DNA from: Daucus carota subsp. sativus
Lineage: Eukaryota > Streptophyta > Magnoliopsida > Apiales > Apiaceae
Reading direction: 5' to 3'
NCBI RefSeq assembly: GCF_001625215.2
Contig: NC_030387.2
Location: 5,670,501-5,734,500, forward strand
DNA length: 64,000 nt
The notes beneath the pieces were generated by a model that was not told where the DNA came from, searched no databases, and saw nothing but the letters and a program-made list of their open reading frames with translations. Each line of letters opens with the position of its first letter. Position 1 is the stretch's first letter. The position numbers and the translations under genes were made by a program. Positions 46,498 through 59,734 of the stretch are shown piece by piece.

Positions 46498-49400
46498 CTA
46501 CTCATTTGACTGTTCGAATGGTACACGCACAAAGAGCTGACCATGCAGAGTAACCAGCGCGGATGTCTGCTGTGGATCTATCCTAGAAGGCAAGCTGACA
46601 ACCTGCACAGAGAAACAGATACTCTAGTTTTGTTTTGATAAATAATTTCTCCAGTTGCAATCTATATATATCCAAGTAAACCGGTCTGCAAACATGTGAA
46701 CTAATGACAGTAGTTCACTAGTTCAATCTAATATATCCAAGTAAACCAGTCCGAAAATATGAACTACTGTCAATATCGAGTACTTAATTTTCTTAGAAAA
46801 CGTTATACATGACTTATTTTTCTTGATGCCTATAAACCTCTAATTCTACACAAAGCTTGGCATGATGTGTGCAGTTCACAAAATATGAGTTTTCATCAGA
46901 AGGTTGCCATATAACAGAAGATGCTCTAGTTTTGTTTTGATAAATAAATTTTCCAGTTACAATCTATATATATCCAAGTAAACAAGTCTGAAAACATGTG
47001 AATTTACAACAGTAGTCCACTAGTTCAATCTATATATCCAAGTAACTAGTCCAAAAATATGAACTTATGTCAATATTGAGTGCTTGATTTCTTAGAAAAC
47101 TTGGCATGATGCGAGAAGTTCACGAACTATGAGTTTTCATTAGATGGTTGCCATATAAAACAGAAGAAAAATGCAAGAAACGGCTGAATGTAACAAACCT
47201 TCCTAAATGGGACAACACCCCAAGGATTATCTATGTTCTCTGGCTCGCCTGATATGATCAAGTGCCCTGCTGGATCAGATTGTACCCGTACCTAATCAAA
47301 TCAAAATTATGAGGCTAAAGATTTAGCAGGTAAAAGTCGAACTTCACTGTATCCAACATTTAAAAATTGCTTTAAGAGTAAACATATATTTGTTACCTCC
47401 TCCCTTAAAAGCCCCGGAACTAAAGCATATATCTCAAAGCAGTCTTTCTGTATGGTAAAACATGAAAGAAAAAAAAACCATAATTAGTTGATATAGACAT
47501 ATTGATATAATTATGTAATGATGCAATTAAGTTATGTTATAGAAACTTGCAGTTTTTTGCACGTTGATCTTCACCCAATCAGCAGGAGTACCAATGTCAA
47601 CGACCGTAGTATCCAACCTGCCCCACAAGACATGATAAACCAAACACTTTGGTGAATAAGAAACTTATTTACAACAAAGTTTGTACCGAGGAAAAAGAAT
47701 CATTCAAACAGTTTTCTAATTGCCAGCACAGTTGTTCATCACTCTTGTTTATGAGGTCATGTTCGTCACTCTATTAATCAAGAGTTTTCATTCAAAAATA
47801 GCTTCTAATTTCATTTATGATCAGTTACACTATTACTCTATATTAATCCCGCTAAAAGATTTCCTCATGTATTTCCCCAACTTCGACCTTTATCGCCTCC
47901 TCTGGGAGGAACCTTTTCAACAGAGATGTTTTAGCACATAAATTCCTTTCTCATGGTAGTTACAATGTTACAAGACTTAACTGTTGCCTTGATGTATTAA
48001 TGCCTGCAACTTTAGCGGTATCGTCCATAGGGGGTGGCGTTTTACGTTTTAGCAAACCTAAGCCAAAGAATAGAAATTAGAAAAGAAAAACTGTTTGATG
48101 GAAAAGTTCAAAAGAACCGAAATTTATGACAATGGAAATTCATACCGATGCTTTTCAGTTGCTTTTCACGTTTTGGTACAGGGGATGAATCTTTATCCTA
48201 CAAATTAAGTATGCCAAATGAGTAACATAATACTTTTATTCATGCAACCAGGTATATTATAACAAACCTTGATGATCTGATCCCCAACATCTCCATTACT
48301 AGGAAGCCGTTGAGAGTGCCAACCCTGCATAGCACGGGCTGCAGAATCTCTTCTTGCCCTTCCTGGACCTGCGGCTTGATTATGACCAGCCTGCACAAAA
48401 TGAGTCAATAAACAACAATGCTTCAAGTTTCTGAATTACAATATGTACAACCAATTCTAAGAAACCGCTGCATGGCAAAGGGTGTTGTGTTGTCTCATGC
48501 CTAAGTCTTATACATGCATCCAAAGCAGCATTCTTAGAAAACTTTAAATTTCATAGATATTCTAGATGTTACATTAAAAAAATTGCACCAAGGACACTTT
48601 AAAAGCCAGGCTAGTTTGATGGAAGATCAGGAATCAGGTTATACTATGTCAGAAAATTGCAATAAGTACAAGAGTGAGAGTAACTATTATGCTATTCTGA
48701 GATGAGCCTGTGTGCCCATGTACAAGGCTGTAAAGTGCAACATTATACTATCCCAATATCATGTACCCACCCACCAGTCCCTAAAAGATCTGACAGCACT
48801 GATAAAATTTTAATATCGATTATTTCTGTCATTTTTCAGTGATAATAATTTAGATGGAATATTATCCCAAGTTCGTGAACAGTAATAACAAGCTAGAACT
48901 TTTCAATGAAATCCTAGAAGGAATAGGAATCAAGCCAATTTGATACTAGCTGAACAGTTTGTATATCTCATCTCCTCCACTGCTCCAACTTGAGAAGTAG
49001 AGAGGAGCAGCATGAGAGGAGGTATAAACATAGTCTGTTCTTTATCTACCAATTCCTGCAATATCTTATTTACCTCTTTACTATGTGTACTGTGGGGAGT
49101 ATCAGAGTTGGTAGTAAAAGAAGTATCATAAACAGAACTGGCTTGCTGTCTATTACTGAATTATAATAAAAACGAACACACACACACACACATATATATG
49201 GCCACAATGGTAGATATCAATTAGATTCAGATACACACACTAGCGTAAGTAGGATGTATAAATAGCCCAGAGTTCAACCAGAAAGGGACAAAAATGTGTC
49301 AATGCACAGATGTACAAAGAGCAGCGAAGTGTCCACAAGGAAAGCTAACCCATAGTCGTAGGGGTAACTATTTATCTAAAGAATTTTATATATCAATAAA

Positions 49401-52400
49401 CCATCCACATCTCTTCACACAAGACAAAGTATGCAGAACATGGACCAAGTGACCAACACAGTGGCCAAGGCATGTTACCTGATCTTTACAAGGCTCTGGA
49501 AACGAAGCATCAGTATATGGGAGCTCACCGCTGCGCATCTTATGCTTTTCATATTCAAGTAATGACTACAAAAGCTGCAAGTTAGTAAATCCACATTGCA
49601 TGGAAGCAACATAAGAGTTATAAGAACAGAAGGATTGTTTACAAGACGTGAGTGAACATATAAATAGATTTTAAAGGCAAAATTACTTATAAAGAGCTTA
49701 TAACTACAATAGACTACTGGGACAGAAATTTCTAGTAAGGATGTCTCTTAGCAGCCACAATTGCATAAAAAAACTAGAATTAATGACTTCTGCACAAGCT
49801 TCACCTTCTCATAGAAGCATCTAAATGTCCATGAAACGGTAGTGCAAGTCCTGCAAAGTGTAAACATGATACAATGAGTAACTAATTGATTTTTGATATA
49901 AATTTTTATAGGCCATTGCTCCAAAAAGAACACTCTTACATAAAGAACAAGAAAGAACATCACTGAATCTTACATAAAAATTTATCAGGTTTTAATTTTA
50001 ACAATCCATTTCTTATAAAAATTGAAGTTCTATGACGGTGTTCTTCCGTGTACTTTATACATGAGAAGATGAAAAAAGTGCAACCAACAAAAAATTGATA
50101 TAGATGAAATAGAATAAAAACATATACGCAAGGAAATGCACTGATGAGAACTCATAGAAAATAGAGAGTAGCCAACACGAAGAAATAAAACAGAGAAAGT
50201 ATAGGCTAATTACACCAAAACTTAGTATATGAGGGAAGGGAAATACAGAAGTATACACTCCAAGAACTGACATATTGTACTGATTCTGCTGAATTTCTTT
50301 ATAATTGCAAATTATAAACGCAACATGTCATGTTAACTCATTTTCACCCTTACTCTCGAAGCTAATACATAGTACAACTTTTTCCTTATACACAAAACTT
50401 TTCTTATTTTACTCTCTGGTCTCCCCTACAGGTAGCATCTATATTTGCCAGACAAATGAAATGACAAAACAATAAAAGCACAATGAAAGACTGTCTTCCT
50501 TTTGGATGAAAACCTCATTACAGAGTGTGGTAGTCCGTAGTTTCATTCTAACACTCTTGGTTTCTCCATAAGCGTGTAAAACAATTAAGAAAAAGGAAAC
50601 TGGAATTCTTGTTATCATTAAATAGTGATCAATGCTTCGTCTGTGATTTTCATTCATGCACATATATTATGCAAAGATGGGTCATACCACCTTTGTAAAA
50701 TCCTAGGGAACAGGGATACTTGGTTAACCAAACTACCCATATCAATCAACTTAATTTCACTTTTCACAAATCATAATTAATCTCAGTCTTAATAAATACT
50801 GTATTAAAAGCAAAGTACTAATATCATTGAATTGGCACTGTCGGAACCTTTTTTCCACCCCATCTCGCTACTAAGTTAAGAAACAAAACAGATGAATTCC
50901 TAAATTCGGGATTAATCCTAGAGACATGAATGTCATATTATCAACAACCTCTTCTAACTTGGCCTTGGAAAATTTAATAATCATTTTGTAAACAGTACTC
51001 GAAATTGCCAGATTTATAGTGCTAGTGAATAGTGGTGGATGAAACAATTAGGAAATTGAGGTAAGAACTTAAGCTCTTAATAGCAATGTCAATGTGATGT
51101 CGTACAAAGATGGGAAAAAAGGATAATGAAAGATAACAATAAAAGCATACATTTAACTGTTTAACGCAAAAATCCACTAGCTCAAAGGTGTAACAACCAC
51201 GGAAAGCCCAATACCTCTGTGATTTCTCAACCGCTTAGGAGAGGAATTTGCATGGTTCTCAACCCATTACAATAGCAAGAATTCTAAATTTCTATTAATT
51301 AGAATCTTTCCATAATAAAATATAAATAGAATTCTCAATTTCAATCACCAAAGATAGTTTTCCAATAATAAAACATTACACCTTGTAAAAACCCTAATAC
51401 ATATGGCAAATATGATAATAAGTAAAACCTAATAAGAAGGAAACTAAAAAGAAAACATGTCTCATAATATTCTACTATAATCTAAATATTCCTGATAATA
51501 AATTTATAACTTATACAATACTTGCATCTAATTAGTATATAAAATACATACAAACTAAAGTTTTCATTCCATGCTCGGCATCATTATTGAAGGTGACGAA
51601 GCACATGAAGCAGGTGCAGGAAGTGTCTGATAAGGTAAACTTAAGACACTGACAATTTAGGGGTTGTAAGAATGAAGAAACATTAATTTGTTAATGATGA
51701 GATAATGAGGGGCGTTCTATGCAGTAATAAAAAACTTCTGGCTTTCTTTCTTCAAATTGATTTCCATATTAAAGGTCACTATGGAAGTAAAGTGGAGATT
51801 AATCTCTCTCTGTGTCTATCTTTACATATCTTCCCTTTTCTGTTCATATCTATATACATCAGACTGCATGCCTTATTACAAATTTTTGCAACTCTAGTAT
51901 TATTAATTACTGCAATTTCATGCCTTGCCTCCAACACAAATCTAACTCGTTTATCACTTTCACTCTGTACAAACCGAACACAGCATTACAGGATCTCATT
52001 ATAAAGTGCAGGAACGAATCTTAAACCATAATACTAAACACTTTAGGACAAGTAAAATACCACTAGAAGGGAAAGATCTGATGACAATTTACTGTTATCT
52101 ACTAGTAGTCTACCATTATAATTACTTACAAAATACTCATCATATTAATTTCTGACTATTTAAAGTTTTTTCATTATAAAATAATAACATAACAAGATGA
52201 GCCAATATACTGTTTATCTTGATTCTCTCGCGTCAGCATTGTGGTAATCCTCCGAGTATTAAGGGTCAACATGAAAGCTATGTTACTTTGACCCGGGTAC
52301 AGAGTGTCAGACACGACACAAATCTGAGTGTTGGACTCAAAACATCTGAAAATTAGGAACACGAGGACACTGTCCAATTTTTGGACACAGGTATCAATAA

Positions 52401-55400
52401 ATAAGTATGATAAATAAGACACCTTGACAAAAAGAAACAATAATACTCAAGTCTAAAAAATTTTGTAAAGGACTTTCAAATTAGATGCCCTCTCTACTTC
52501 TATCCCAGTTTTGCTTGTTTCTTTTTTCTCATATCTTTATTTGGAATCCTTAGTTCGACTCAGCTGTGGTCTTTAACTTTGTCAAATTGTCCATATTTCA
52601 GTCAAAAGATCCAACACGAAATAAGTGTCCTGTCCGGCACAGTGACTAAAACAGAAGAGTCGGACTAACATAGCAGCAAAGCATGATGTGCAGGCTATTG
52701 TTCTGGCCAATTTCTTGATTTATTATTTAAATCTATAAATAACGTTGCCAGGTTTTACAAAAAGGGATATGATAAGATAATAGTCTTGTACTGATTTTAG
52801 GGGTTTAAGAGTAAGAGAATACACAATGAACATTTTTATCAGGATATATATATATTCAGCAATCTGCCCTAAAAGAGAAGACCCACTTAATCAGTAAGTA
52901 CAAATGACTACTTACTTTGGGGGGTTAAATGACTCTCCCACTTGACGCCACAGCTTACACGAAGTCACCTACAAACAACAAGGTCCCAGAGCAGTAAGCA
53001 TTTCCGGTTCAATCCTGAGCATACTTGTGTTTATCAAAACTATGTTTAATACAAGTGTTTACCAATAATATGACAGCTGAAAAATATATTGGATGACTTA
53101 ATCCGATATATAGAAGAAATAAAAATGTGCATCACATATAGAAGTAGAGCATAATTAGATATATGTAATTACTCAAATATAAAAACCTTGTGTAAAACCA
53201 AATGGAAAACAACTGCGTTTATGGAATCACAATAGTAATAGCTTCTTCTCTAAAGCCTTTACCAAGCTTAGGGCCCATATATGAACATGCCTTTGTTCTC
53301 CCAGCCTAAACCAAATGGGAAACGACCTCCAGTTCTTAGGTCACTTTAAAGTCGACTCTATCTCTAGGGTCAATTTAATTGAGTCCTTTTGACATGTATC
53401 CTATATCATGCTCATACAACTGGAAGATGCCATTGTTAAGGGGATAGTTTTCTGTAGGTCTGAGGATAACCAATATATATAGATAAGAATGATTTATTGA
53501 TAAAAGAAAATTTATGATTTAAAATACTACAATAAAACAATAGTAAAATACTAAAATTGCTCAGTAACAAAAAAATTGATAGCAAGACCGAAAAATTGAA
53601 AATTAACAAAGAACTATATAGAACAGTCTACATATAAATGCCCCCCTTTTCAATATCAGCTACTCAATCCTCCCTAAACATGTTGCACACCACAACCCAT
53701 CCCTCAACCTTTCCCCATATGCCATCCTCAATGCCTCTTTCCAGGTTTCCACCATCCTTTGCCTCCTCCCAAGTCCCAACTCCCTAACACCACCTTGACC
53801 CCCAGAACCAATCCACATCATGATGTTGAGCAAGAAAATATACTAACTGTAATTTATTGTGTACTTAGTAATAATATCAGATGATGTATTATCAGGAATA
53901 CTGATGAAATGAGCCGATTCTTTTGTTTAATTACATTAGTTGATTAATATTAAACGGTAGAATTTTAACCATGAGTAGTTTCTTCACTATTAGGAGCAAT
54001 TTTTTATAGTTGTAGAGCTTCTTGAATTTAGGATAACTTCTCTTTCTATGGCTTGTGATTTATTACTTAAGAATTCCTTGGGTCGTGGATTTTATGTGGT
54101 AACTCCACACCTCTTTTTATTGCTTTATGCAATAATCATTGCTTCTAAATGTTGTCCACCACACTATCCACCGAGCTCTACTATTCAAAAGGACAAGCAT
54201 CTAATTATGTTCAGATCCTGACTATTTTATATCAATTGCCAAAGCACGAGGATAAAATTCTTTAAATCGGCAAACTAACATATATGATAATTGATAATGC
54301 ATAAGAAAAACATTAAGAATTAAAAACAAGGAGAGTACAGTGCTGATTAACCTGCTCATAGCCACCAAGCTTGATTACAGATCTCCACAACCTAATCATA
54401 AGAAGTATATCAGTTTCACATTCATAAAAAATAATGCATAAATACTTAAACGAATGAAGGGTTAAACTAAAACCAACTTGAGGAGATTCAATGGCTCTCC
54501 ATAGAATCTTAGATGCTTAAACTCTAAGAATTTCTCTTTGTGGAAAGTCTCTAGCTCCTTTATGAACTCAGCTCGCTCCTCCGCTGTTCCTGTCTCATCA
54601 CCCAAAACTGGATCTGGTCCTAAAAATGAATTGTTTGATGTCTTCAAGCGAACCTGCTGCCTCGCATCTAATTCCGGGTTTTGCACCTCTCCCTTCAATT
54701 CACTGTCCACAACTATTTCCATCCCCGTGACCTTGTTACACATCTCCCCTTCTTTTGTTCCATTCTCCTGAAGAACATCCAACCCACTGGCACTCATCGT
54801 ATCAGTCGATGCATTCATCTTTTTTCCATCATTCAAAGCAGAATCCCTCTGTCTCTCCCCATTTATTATTTCCACTTCTTTGCTTCCATTCTCTTCACCT
54901 GATCCTGGTACCAAAGCCTCATTGCTCACATCCATTCCACTCCTATTTGTCAACTCCCCATCCTTTTTATCTTTCTCTTTTATCTCCGGAAAATTATCCT
55001 CAGTTACTGCTACAGCCACACTCTGATTATCAACATCATGATTTTTCTTATCATCCTCTTCGGTTCTTCCACACACATCGTCAATACCACTAGCTTCAAC
55101 AATAGAATCAACCGCAGACACAGTGGTACCAGTTGCAGCAGGTATATCCGGGCAGCCATCCTTAACAACAGAATCTTCAGCAGCTGAAGGTTTATTTCCA
55201 CATCCCTCCTTAACAACAGCATCTTCAGAAGACACAGCAGGTACATCTCCACATCCATTCTTAACACCAGCATCTTCAGAAGGCACAGCAGGTATATCTC
55301 CACATCCACCCTTAACAACAGAATCTTCAGCAGCAGCAGCCTCTAGATCTCCACATTCATCCTTAGTGACAGTACCATTAGCAGCCGCAGCAGGTACATC

Positions 55401-55610
55401 TCCACGTCCATCCTCAACGACTGTATGCTCAGCAGCAGTCATTTCAACATCATTTACATTCGGTGCATCACTAGCCGAATCCGCAGTATCCTTCTGATGA
55501 CTTAATTCCTCCGCTTTCAACAACTCCTTGTTTTCAATTTCAACAGCCTCAGGTTGTTTATCCTCTAATTGAGTTGTTACATCCTTTTCAATCTCCATGT
55601 CAGTCGCCAT
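46498..55610 (-). CDS. ARID + Hsp20/alpha-crystallin domain protein (PEAT ARID2/3/4-like)
   Basis: Twelve exons join in frame to 641 aa: 55610-54478, 54391-54352, 52968-52916, 49850-49805, 49565-49479, 48390-48268, 48197-48146, 48057-47982, 47617-47551, 47447-47397, 47291-47199, 46602-46498. Residues 1-340 are acidic and repetitive. The ARID DNA-binding domain (about 345-440) reads FIKELETFHKEKFLEF, FYGEPLNLLKLWRSVIKLGG, YEQVTSCKLWRQVGESFNPP, TTVSWTFRCFYEKSLLEYEK. The C-terminus (about 537-637) is an alpha-crystallin fold: DWVKINVQKTKDCFEIYALV, PGLLREEVRVQSDPAGHLII, LHGQLFVRVPFEQSNE. This pairing is that of Arabidopsis ARID2/3/4, subunits of the PWWP-EPCR-ARID-TRB (PEAT) heterochromatin-silencing complex; the nuclear role is inferred from the family. 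Exon 1 uses donor GTTGGT and exon 9 uses GCAAGT (a GC-AG intron). Introns 2 to 4 are long (1.4 kb, 3.1 kb, 0.24 kb). Confidence 0.93.
46620..47165. repeat. Tandem duplication (~270-300 bp units) in ARID intron 11
   Basis: The block starting CTCTAGTTTTGTTTTGATAA near 46622 recurs from 46923. It continues through TCTATATATATCCAAGTAAA, CTAGTTCAATCTA, and TTGGCATGATG...GAGTTTTCAT, then GGTTGCCATATAA. Divergence is modest, so it is a fairly old local duplication. Within each unit a second CCAAGTAAAC word also repeats. Confidence 0.85.
55110..55440 (-). repeat. In-frame coding repeats in ARID exon 1
   Basis: About five to six imperfect units of roughly 18-20 residues, of the type SEDAVVKEGCGDVPAV (DNA word ACATCTCCACATCCA on the plus strand). 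They add an acidic, Cys-Gly-Asp-containing, probably disordered segment before the ARID domain. All units keep frame. Confidence 0.85.
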
Positions 55611-56366
55611 CTTTAATCCAGACCTAAACCTACTTACTGAAGAACCCTACAAGTGTCAACAAATTTTTTACAATCATTAGAAAAACGAATAACTACAGAG
55701 TCGTGGTCCGACATAACCTAATTCAGAACTTCGGTGGCCTATACTTTAAAAATTGTGAGTTTGGTGCTAGGGCATTGTTTCGATCTTTTACGTGGCATGT
55801 TATCACTGTATCAACAAGCCGAAAGCAATGTCCGGGCACCGGAATCGAAACTAGTGCCACAATTAGCAAATTACATACTGTATCCAACTAATTCCACACA
55901 TCACACATGCAATAAACTTATATGTATACGCAACAGTGTAGGTATGAGCAAATAAAATAGGAGATTAATCATATCTTTTTTTTTGCCGGAAATTAATCAT
56001 ATCTTAATCATCGGACACAACAACTTGAAACCCTAAAATTAGCTATAAAAGAGGAATTGCAAGGAGTGATAAAATGCTTGTGTGCGTTTGGACATACATA
56101 AATTATGTATAAAGGGACACACAGAGAAATAGGGGAGAAACCGAACCAGATTCGAGGAGAGGAACAATTGAAAACGAGCGATTACTGGGTGTTGTGTTGT
56201 AAATGTAATACAGCACTTACAGCACCCGTGCTGCCGTGCATTTGCACGACTAAGGAAATAAAATACAATAACAGCCGTTATTTTTATGTATTTTTATTTT
56301 ACAAATATGACTTAGCCTTGTGAGTATATATGTTTTGATGTTTTCAGAAAAAAAAAAAAAAGTATA
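55611..56366. other. ARID gene leader and promoter region
   Basis: On the minus strand an acceptor-like ACTTGTAG near 55645 suggests a 5' UTR intron. The rest should contain the promoter. No other gene is recognised. Confidence 0.4.
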
Positions 56367-56657
56367 CTCCCTCCATCCCCTCAATTGTTTACATTGGAGG
56401 GGGACACGGAGACCAAGACAATGTATGAAAAATGAGTAAAATTAGATGAAAAGTGGGTCCTATCAATATTTAATAATAGATTTGAGATAGTGGAGGAAAG
56501 TAGTGGGTGTAATAGTAGTTTTTATTGTTAAATATGAGATAGTGGGGGAAGATAGTGGGTGTAATGATGAGAAAAACTTACTATTTATAGTAACGTAAAG
56601 AAATGAGAGGGACATCCCAAAATAGTAACTGTAAAGAAATGAGAGGGACAGAGGGAG
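56367..56657. mobile_element. Stowaway MITE with TA target duplication
   Basis: TA/CTCCCTCCATCCCC at the left and GGGACAGAGGGAG/TA at the right; 291 bp. Textbook Tc1/mariner (Stowaway) ends. Confidence 0.88.
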
Positions 56658-56741
56658 TATATGTTTTGATAAATTTTCGGGGTGAGTCGCGATGGAACTC
56701 AGGAACTACGGAGGAGAAGTTCTTACGTTATTTATTGACTA

Positions 56742-56979
56742 CTCCCTCACTCCCCTGAATAGTTTACGGACGAGAGTTTGGCATTCATTTTAATGCTCTT
56801 TCAAAATATAGGTTTATAAAATATTTTTTAACGTTTTTTTTAATAAAAATTTGATGTTTGAATTTTTATATACAAAAAAAAATCTCAAAAATGAGTTACG
56901 GAACTATGTTTTATAAGAGTCTTAAAATGTATGCCGAGCAGTGAAAAAAACTGTAAAGAAATTAGAGGGACGGAGGGAG
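56742..56979. mobile_element. Second Stowaway MITE, opposite family subtype
   Basis: Left TA/CTCCCTCACTCCCCTGAATA, right GGGACGGAGGGAG followed by TC (the TA has decayed); 238 bp. It begins 84 bp after the previous MITE. Confidence 0.82.
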
Positions 56980-57333
56980 TCAATCTTATACAATTCATTA
57001 AAATTGATAATAGCAAATTTTATATTAATAAAAATTATTATTTAAACAAATAATAGTTTATTTATTTTGAAAAAGGGTTATATATCGAGTACATCATTTA
57101 TTGTATCCAAATATATCAAATGAGTCCTTAATTGTAAAAGTGATTCGATTTAGAAACTAATTTGAAAATTTGGATAAAAACACGATCTGTCAGTGACTAA
57201 ATTGATATAAAAGTTCAATTTTTTAGTGATTTTGTTGATAAATTTTTTTACTTTAATGACTATGGAGAGTCACATTTGTAACCATGACTCACTTCGTACA
57301 TTTAAATCCGATGAGTAATGTATATGACATTTA

Positions 57334-57802
57334 CGGGGTGTATTCAATCGAAATTTTATAGGATATTTTTTTTCATGAAATCCGAGAGTATTCAACTCGG
57401 ATTCTAAAAAATGTAACAGAATCTTGGGATATTCAATTGGGATTTCAAATTATGCTACAAAATCTGGTGGTATTCAACCAGGATCTTAAATTATTCGTTG
57501 AAATCCGATAATATTCAATTCAGATTGTTTAAAATCCATTAATATCTAATGTTATTCAAATACTAATGAATTTTTTTTGGACATCATAAAATCATGGATT
57601 TTATGGGATTGTTGAGTGTATATCATGTTTTTTGAAATCCCACCAAAATTCATGAAATTTTGAAGTATTGTGCTTAATTCCAAAAAACTTTCATCAACTC
57701 TGCGTCATTATCAAGAATCCGCACAAAATCAAAATCAAATACAATTCATTAAAGTTCATGGATTAAAAACAATTCATTAAAATCTCAATTGAATACACCT
57801 CG
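57334..57802. mobile_element. PIF/Harbinger MITE with TTA target duplication
   Basis: Left TTA/CGGGGTGTATTCAATCGA, right TTGAATACACCTCG/TTA. The ends are perfect complements apart from two or three sites, and the 3-bp TTA duplication is diagnostic of PIF/Harbinger. Length 469 bp, no coding capacity. A one-ended relative lies in a PHO1 intron (28870-28982). Confidence 0.88.
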
Positions 57803-57805
57803 TTA

Positions 57806-58159
57806 AACCCTTTTAAAAAGTAATGTTAATATAGAGCTGGAATTTCGAAGTATAAGTCAGATATTTTTTAATTTAATATTCTTTATTATCAAAATATACG
57901 AATAATTAATTATTTGTTAATAATTTTTAAACGTCATAATTATTTATTATTAATATCTTTTAATTTTAATAACTATTAAAATAAATATTCTGCTTATTAG
58001 CTATTAAACATTCCTGCGATTTATAAAACAATTTGTTATATTTGTATATTAAATTACGAAACATATTTTCACGTTCATGAATATTTAAACATAACAAAAA
58101 ATAAAAAATTATTATACTATATTATATCAAATTATAGAATCAACTCTCAAACTTCACCT
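57806..58159. other. AT-rich spacer; no gene
   Basis: Very AT-rich; no open frame or terminal repeat recognised. Confidence 0.5.
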
Positions 58160-58535
58160 TTTTTTCCTTTTTTTTGTCGGGGTCTATATACTCGTAGATA
58201 AGTTGTATCTCGAGATACAATAGCCGCTAAAAGGAATTTCATTCATTCAAAAAAAATTATCTTCTAACCGAAAGACATGCAAAGATATCTCCAGACGTTT
58301 AGATAATAATACTTTGATGTCTAATAGGGAAATACCCATATAAATCTCTATCAAGGATCCTGAAAAAAACAAACGTAATAAGAAGAATATAAGTTCATAC
58401 ATGAAAATTATAAAGGTATATCCAAAAAAAAATTATTTTTGAAAGTGTATGTATATATTTCCTAAAGTAAATAAAAATAAAATAAAGTCTAAACCAAATG
58501 AGGATCTTTGGTTAGACACTAAAATAATTAAAATA
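58160..58535 (-). mobile_element. Second copy of the 6964-7440 retroposon family
   Basis: On the minus strand it contains ATCTAAACGTCTGGAGATATC, TATCTACGAGTATATAGACC, CCGACAAAAAAA, and further 5' GTGTCTAACCAAAGATCC, all in the order seen at 6964-7440. The A tail (T run on the plus strand) lies at 58160-58177. Target duplications were not resolved. Confidence 0.75.
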
Positions 58536-59690
58536 TAGTTAATTGCTTCTTACAAGTCGAAGATTCGCCTCAATTAAGGCACAATTAACATTTAAACCGT
58601 TTATAAAAACATTTATGACACCAATCAATCAATACAATTTATGGAGTCAATCACAACTTTTTTTCCTTCTTTTTTTGTCAGGGAATCACTACTTAATATT
58701 ACATCTCAGCATAGAATTTGAATATATTACCGTCAAACAAATTAATGAATTTAAATTTAGACAATTAAAAATTAAAAAAATTAAATTATTTTCATTCTAC
58801 AAAACAATTTTAATATCCAAAACATTTTAATAAAATCAAACTAGGGTTTCAAGATCAAAACGATTTTCAATTCAAAAGGATTCAACAATATGAAGAATAA
58901 TGCACTACACCATATATGGTCTACAGCAACACCTAAAAGCGATGTTACCACCTAAAATGTAGCCTTAGATGATCAAAATCGGAAAAAAATGATGTATGGC
59001 CACATCGAGGCGTGATGTTGCCATTTATGCTGCCTTAGATGTTGGAGAAATCCTCAATGCCAACACATCTCCCGGTGTTGCCTTAAAGACCTGAAAATTA
59101 CTAAAAAAAAAAGCGGGGCAAAAGACCCGCCCCTTGTATTTTTTAATTCCCGCACACTTATCCAAATTATCCAACTTAGGAAAACAACCCGCTCAACAAA
59201 TAAAACCAGTAATCTATCTTCTCTATTACACAAATTTATTCTCTCACTCATATCTCTTCTCTTTCACTCATATCTCTCTCTTACAGTCATCTCTCTCCTG
59301 GCTCATCTCTATCCGCTCTTATCTTTCTATGTTGTTCTCTCTTCGTCCATCTCAACTTAGAGGTAAACACATTCTTTGTTTTACTTTATGGGTTTAATCT
59401 GAGGTTTTACGAACCCTAATTTGTAAATTTGTTTTAGTTTGTGTTCATCTCTTTGTGATTACAATTTGTTAAATTTGGGGGCTTGATGAACCCTAATTTT
59501 TGTGGGACTTTAGATTTTTAAGTTGGGGATTTACAAACCTAATTTGGGGATTTATTTTATCGATTTAATTTGGAAAATTCGTGATTTTTACATATCAGGA
59601 GAGATTTATGCAGGTTGCATATACATAACCAAAGCACTACGTTTTATATTTTTCCCATCTCACTGTTATTCTCTTCTATTGTATGTGCAG

Positions 59691-59734
59691 GACACTATGT
59701 GCCTCAACTTGCAGAGCTTATACTTTATCTTCGT
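59691..59734 (+). pseudogene. Captured serine carboxypeptidase exon piece
   Basis: After a good acceptor (TATGTGCAG) the sequence reads, with one base from an upstream exon, GHYVPQLAELILYL. GHYVPQLAELI is a hallmark of serine carboxypeptidase-like proteins, just downstream of the catalytic Ser (GESYAGHYVPQLA). The catalytic Ser itself is not present nearby. The frame is quickly lost. It looks like an exon edge acquired with its intron boundary by the CACTA element. Confidence 0.65.

Noticed and set aside
55123..55497. 124-aa Ser/Thr-rich plus-strand frame
   Set aside because: Antisense shadow of the repetitive ARID exon 1.
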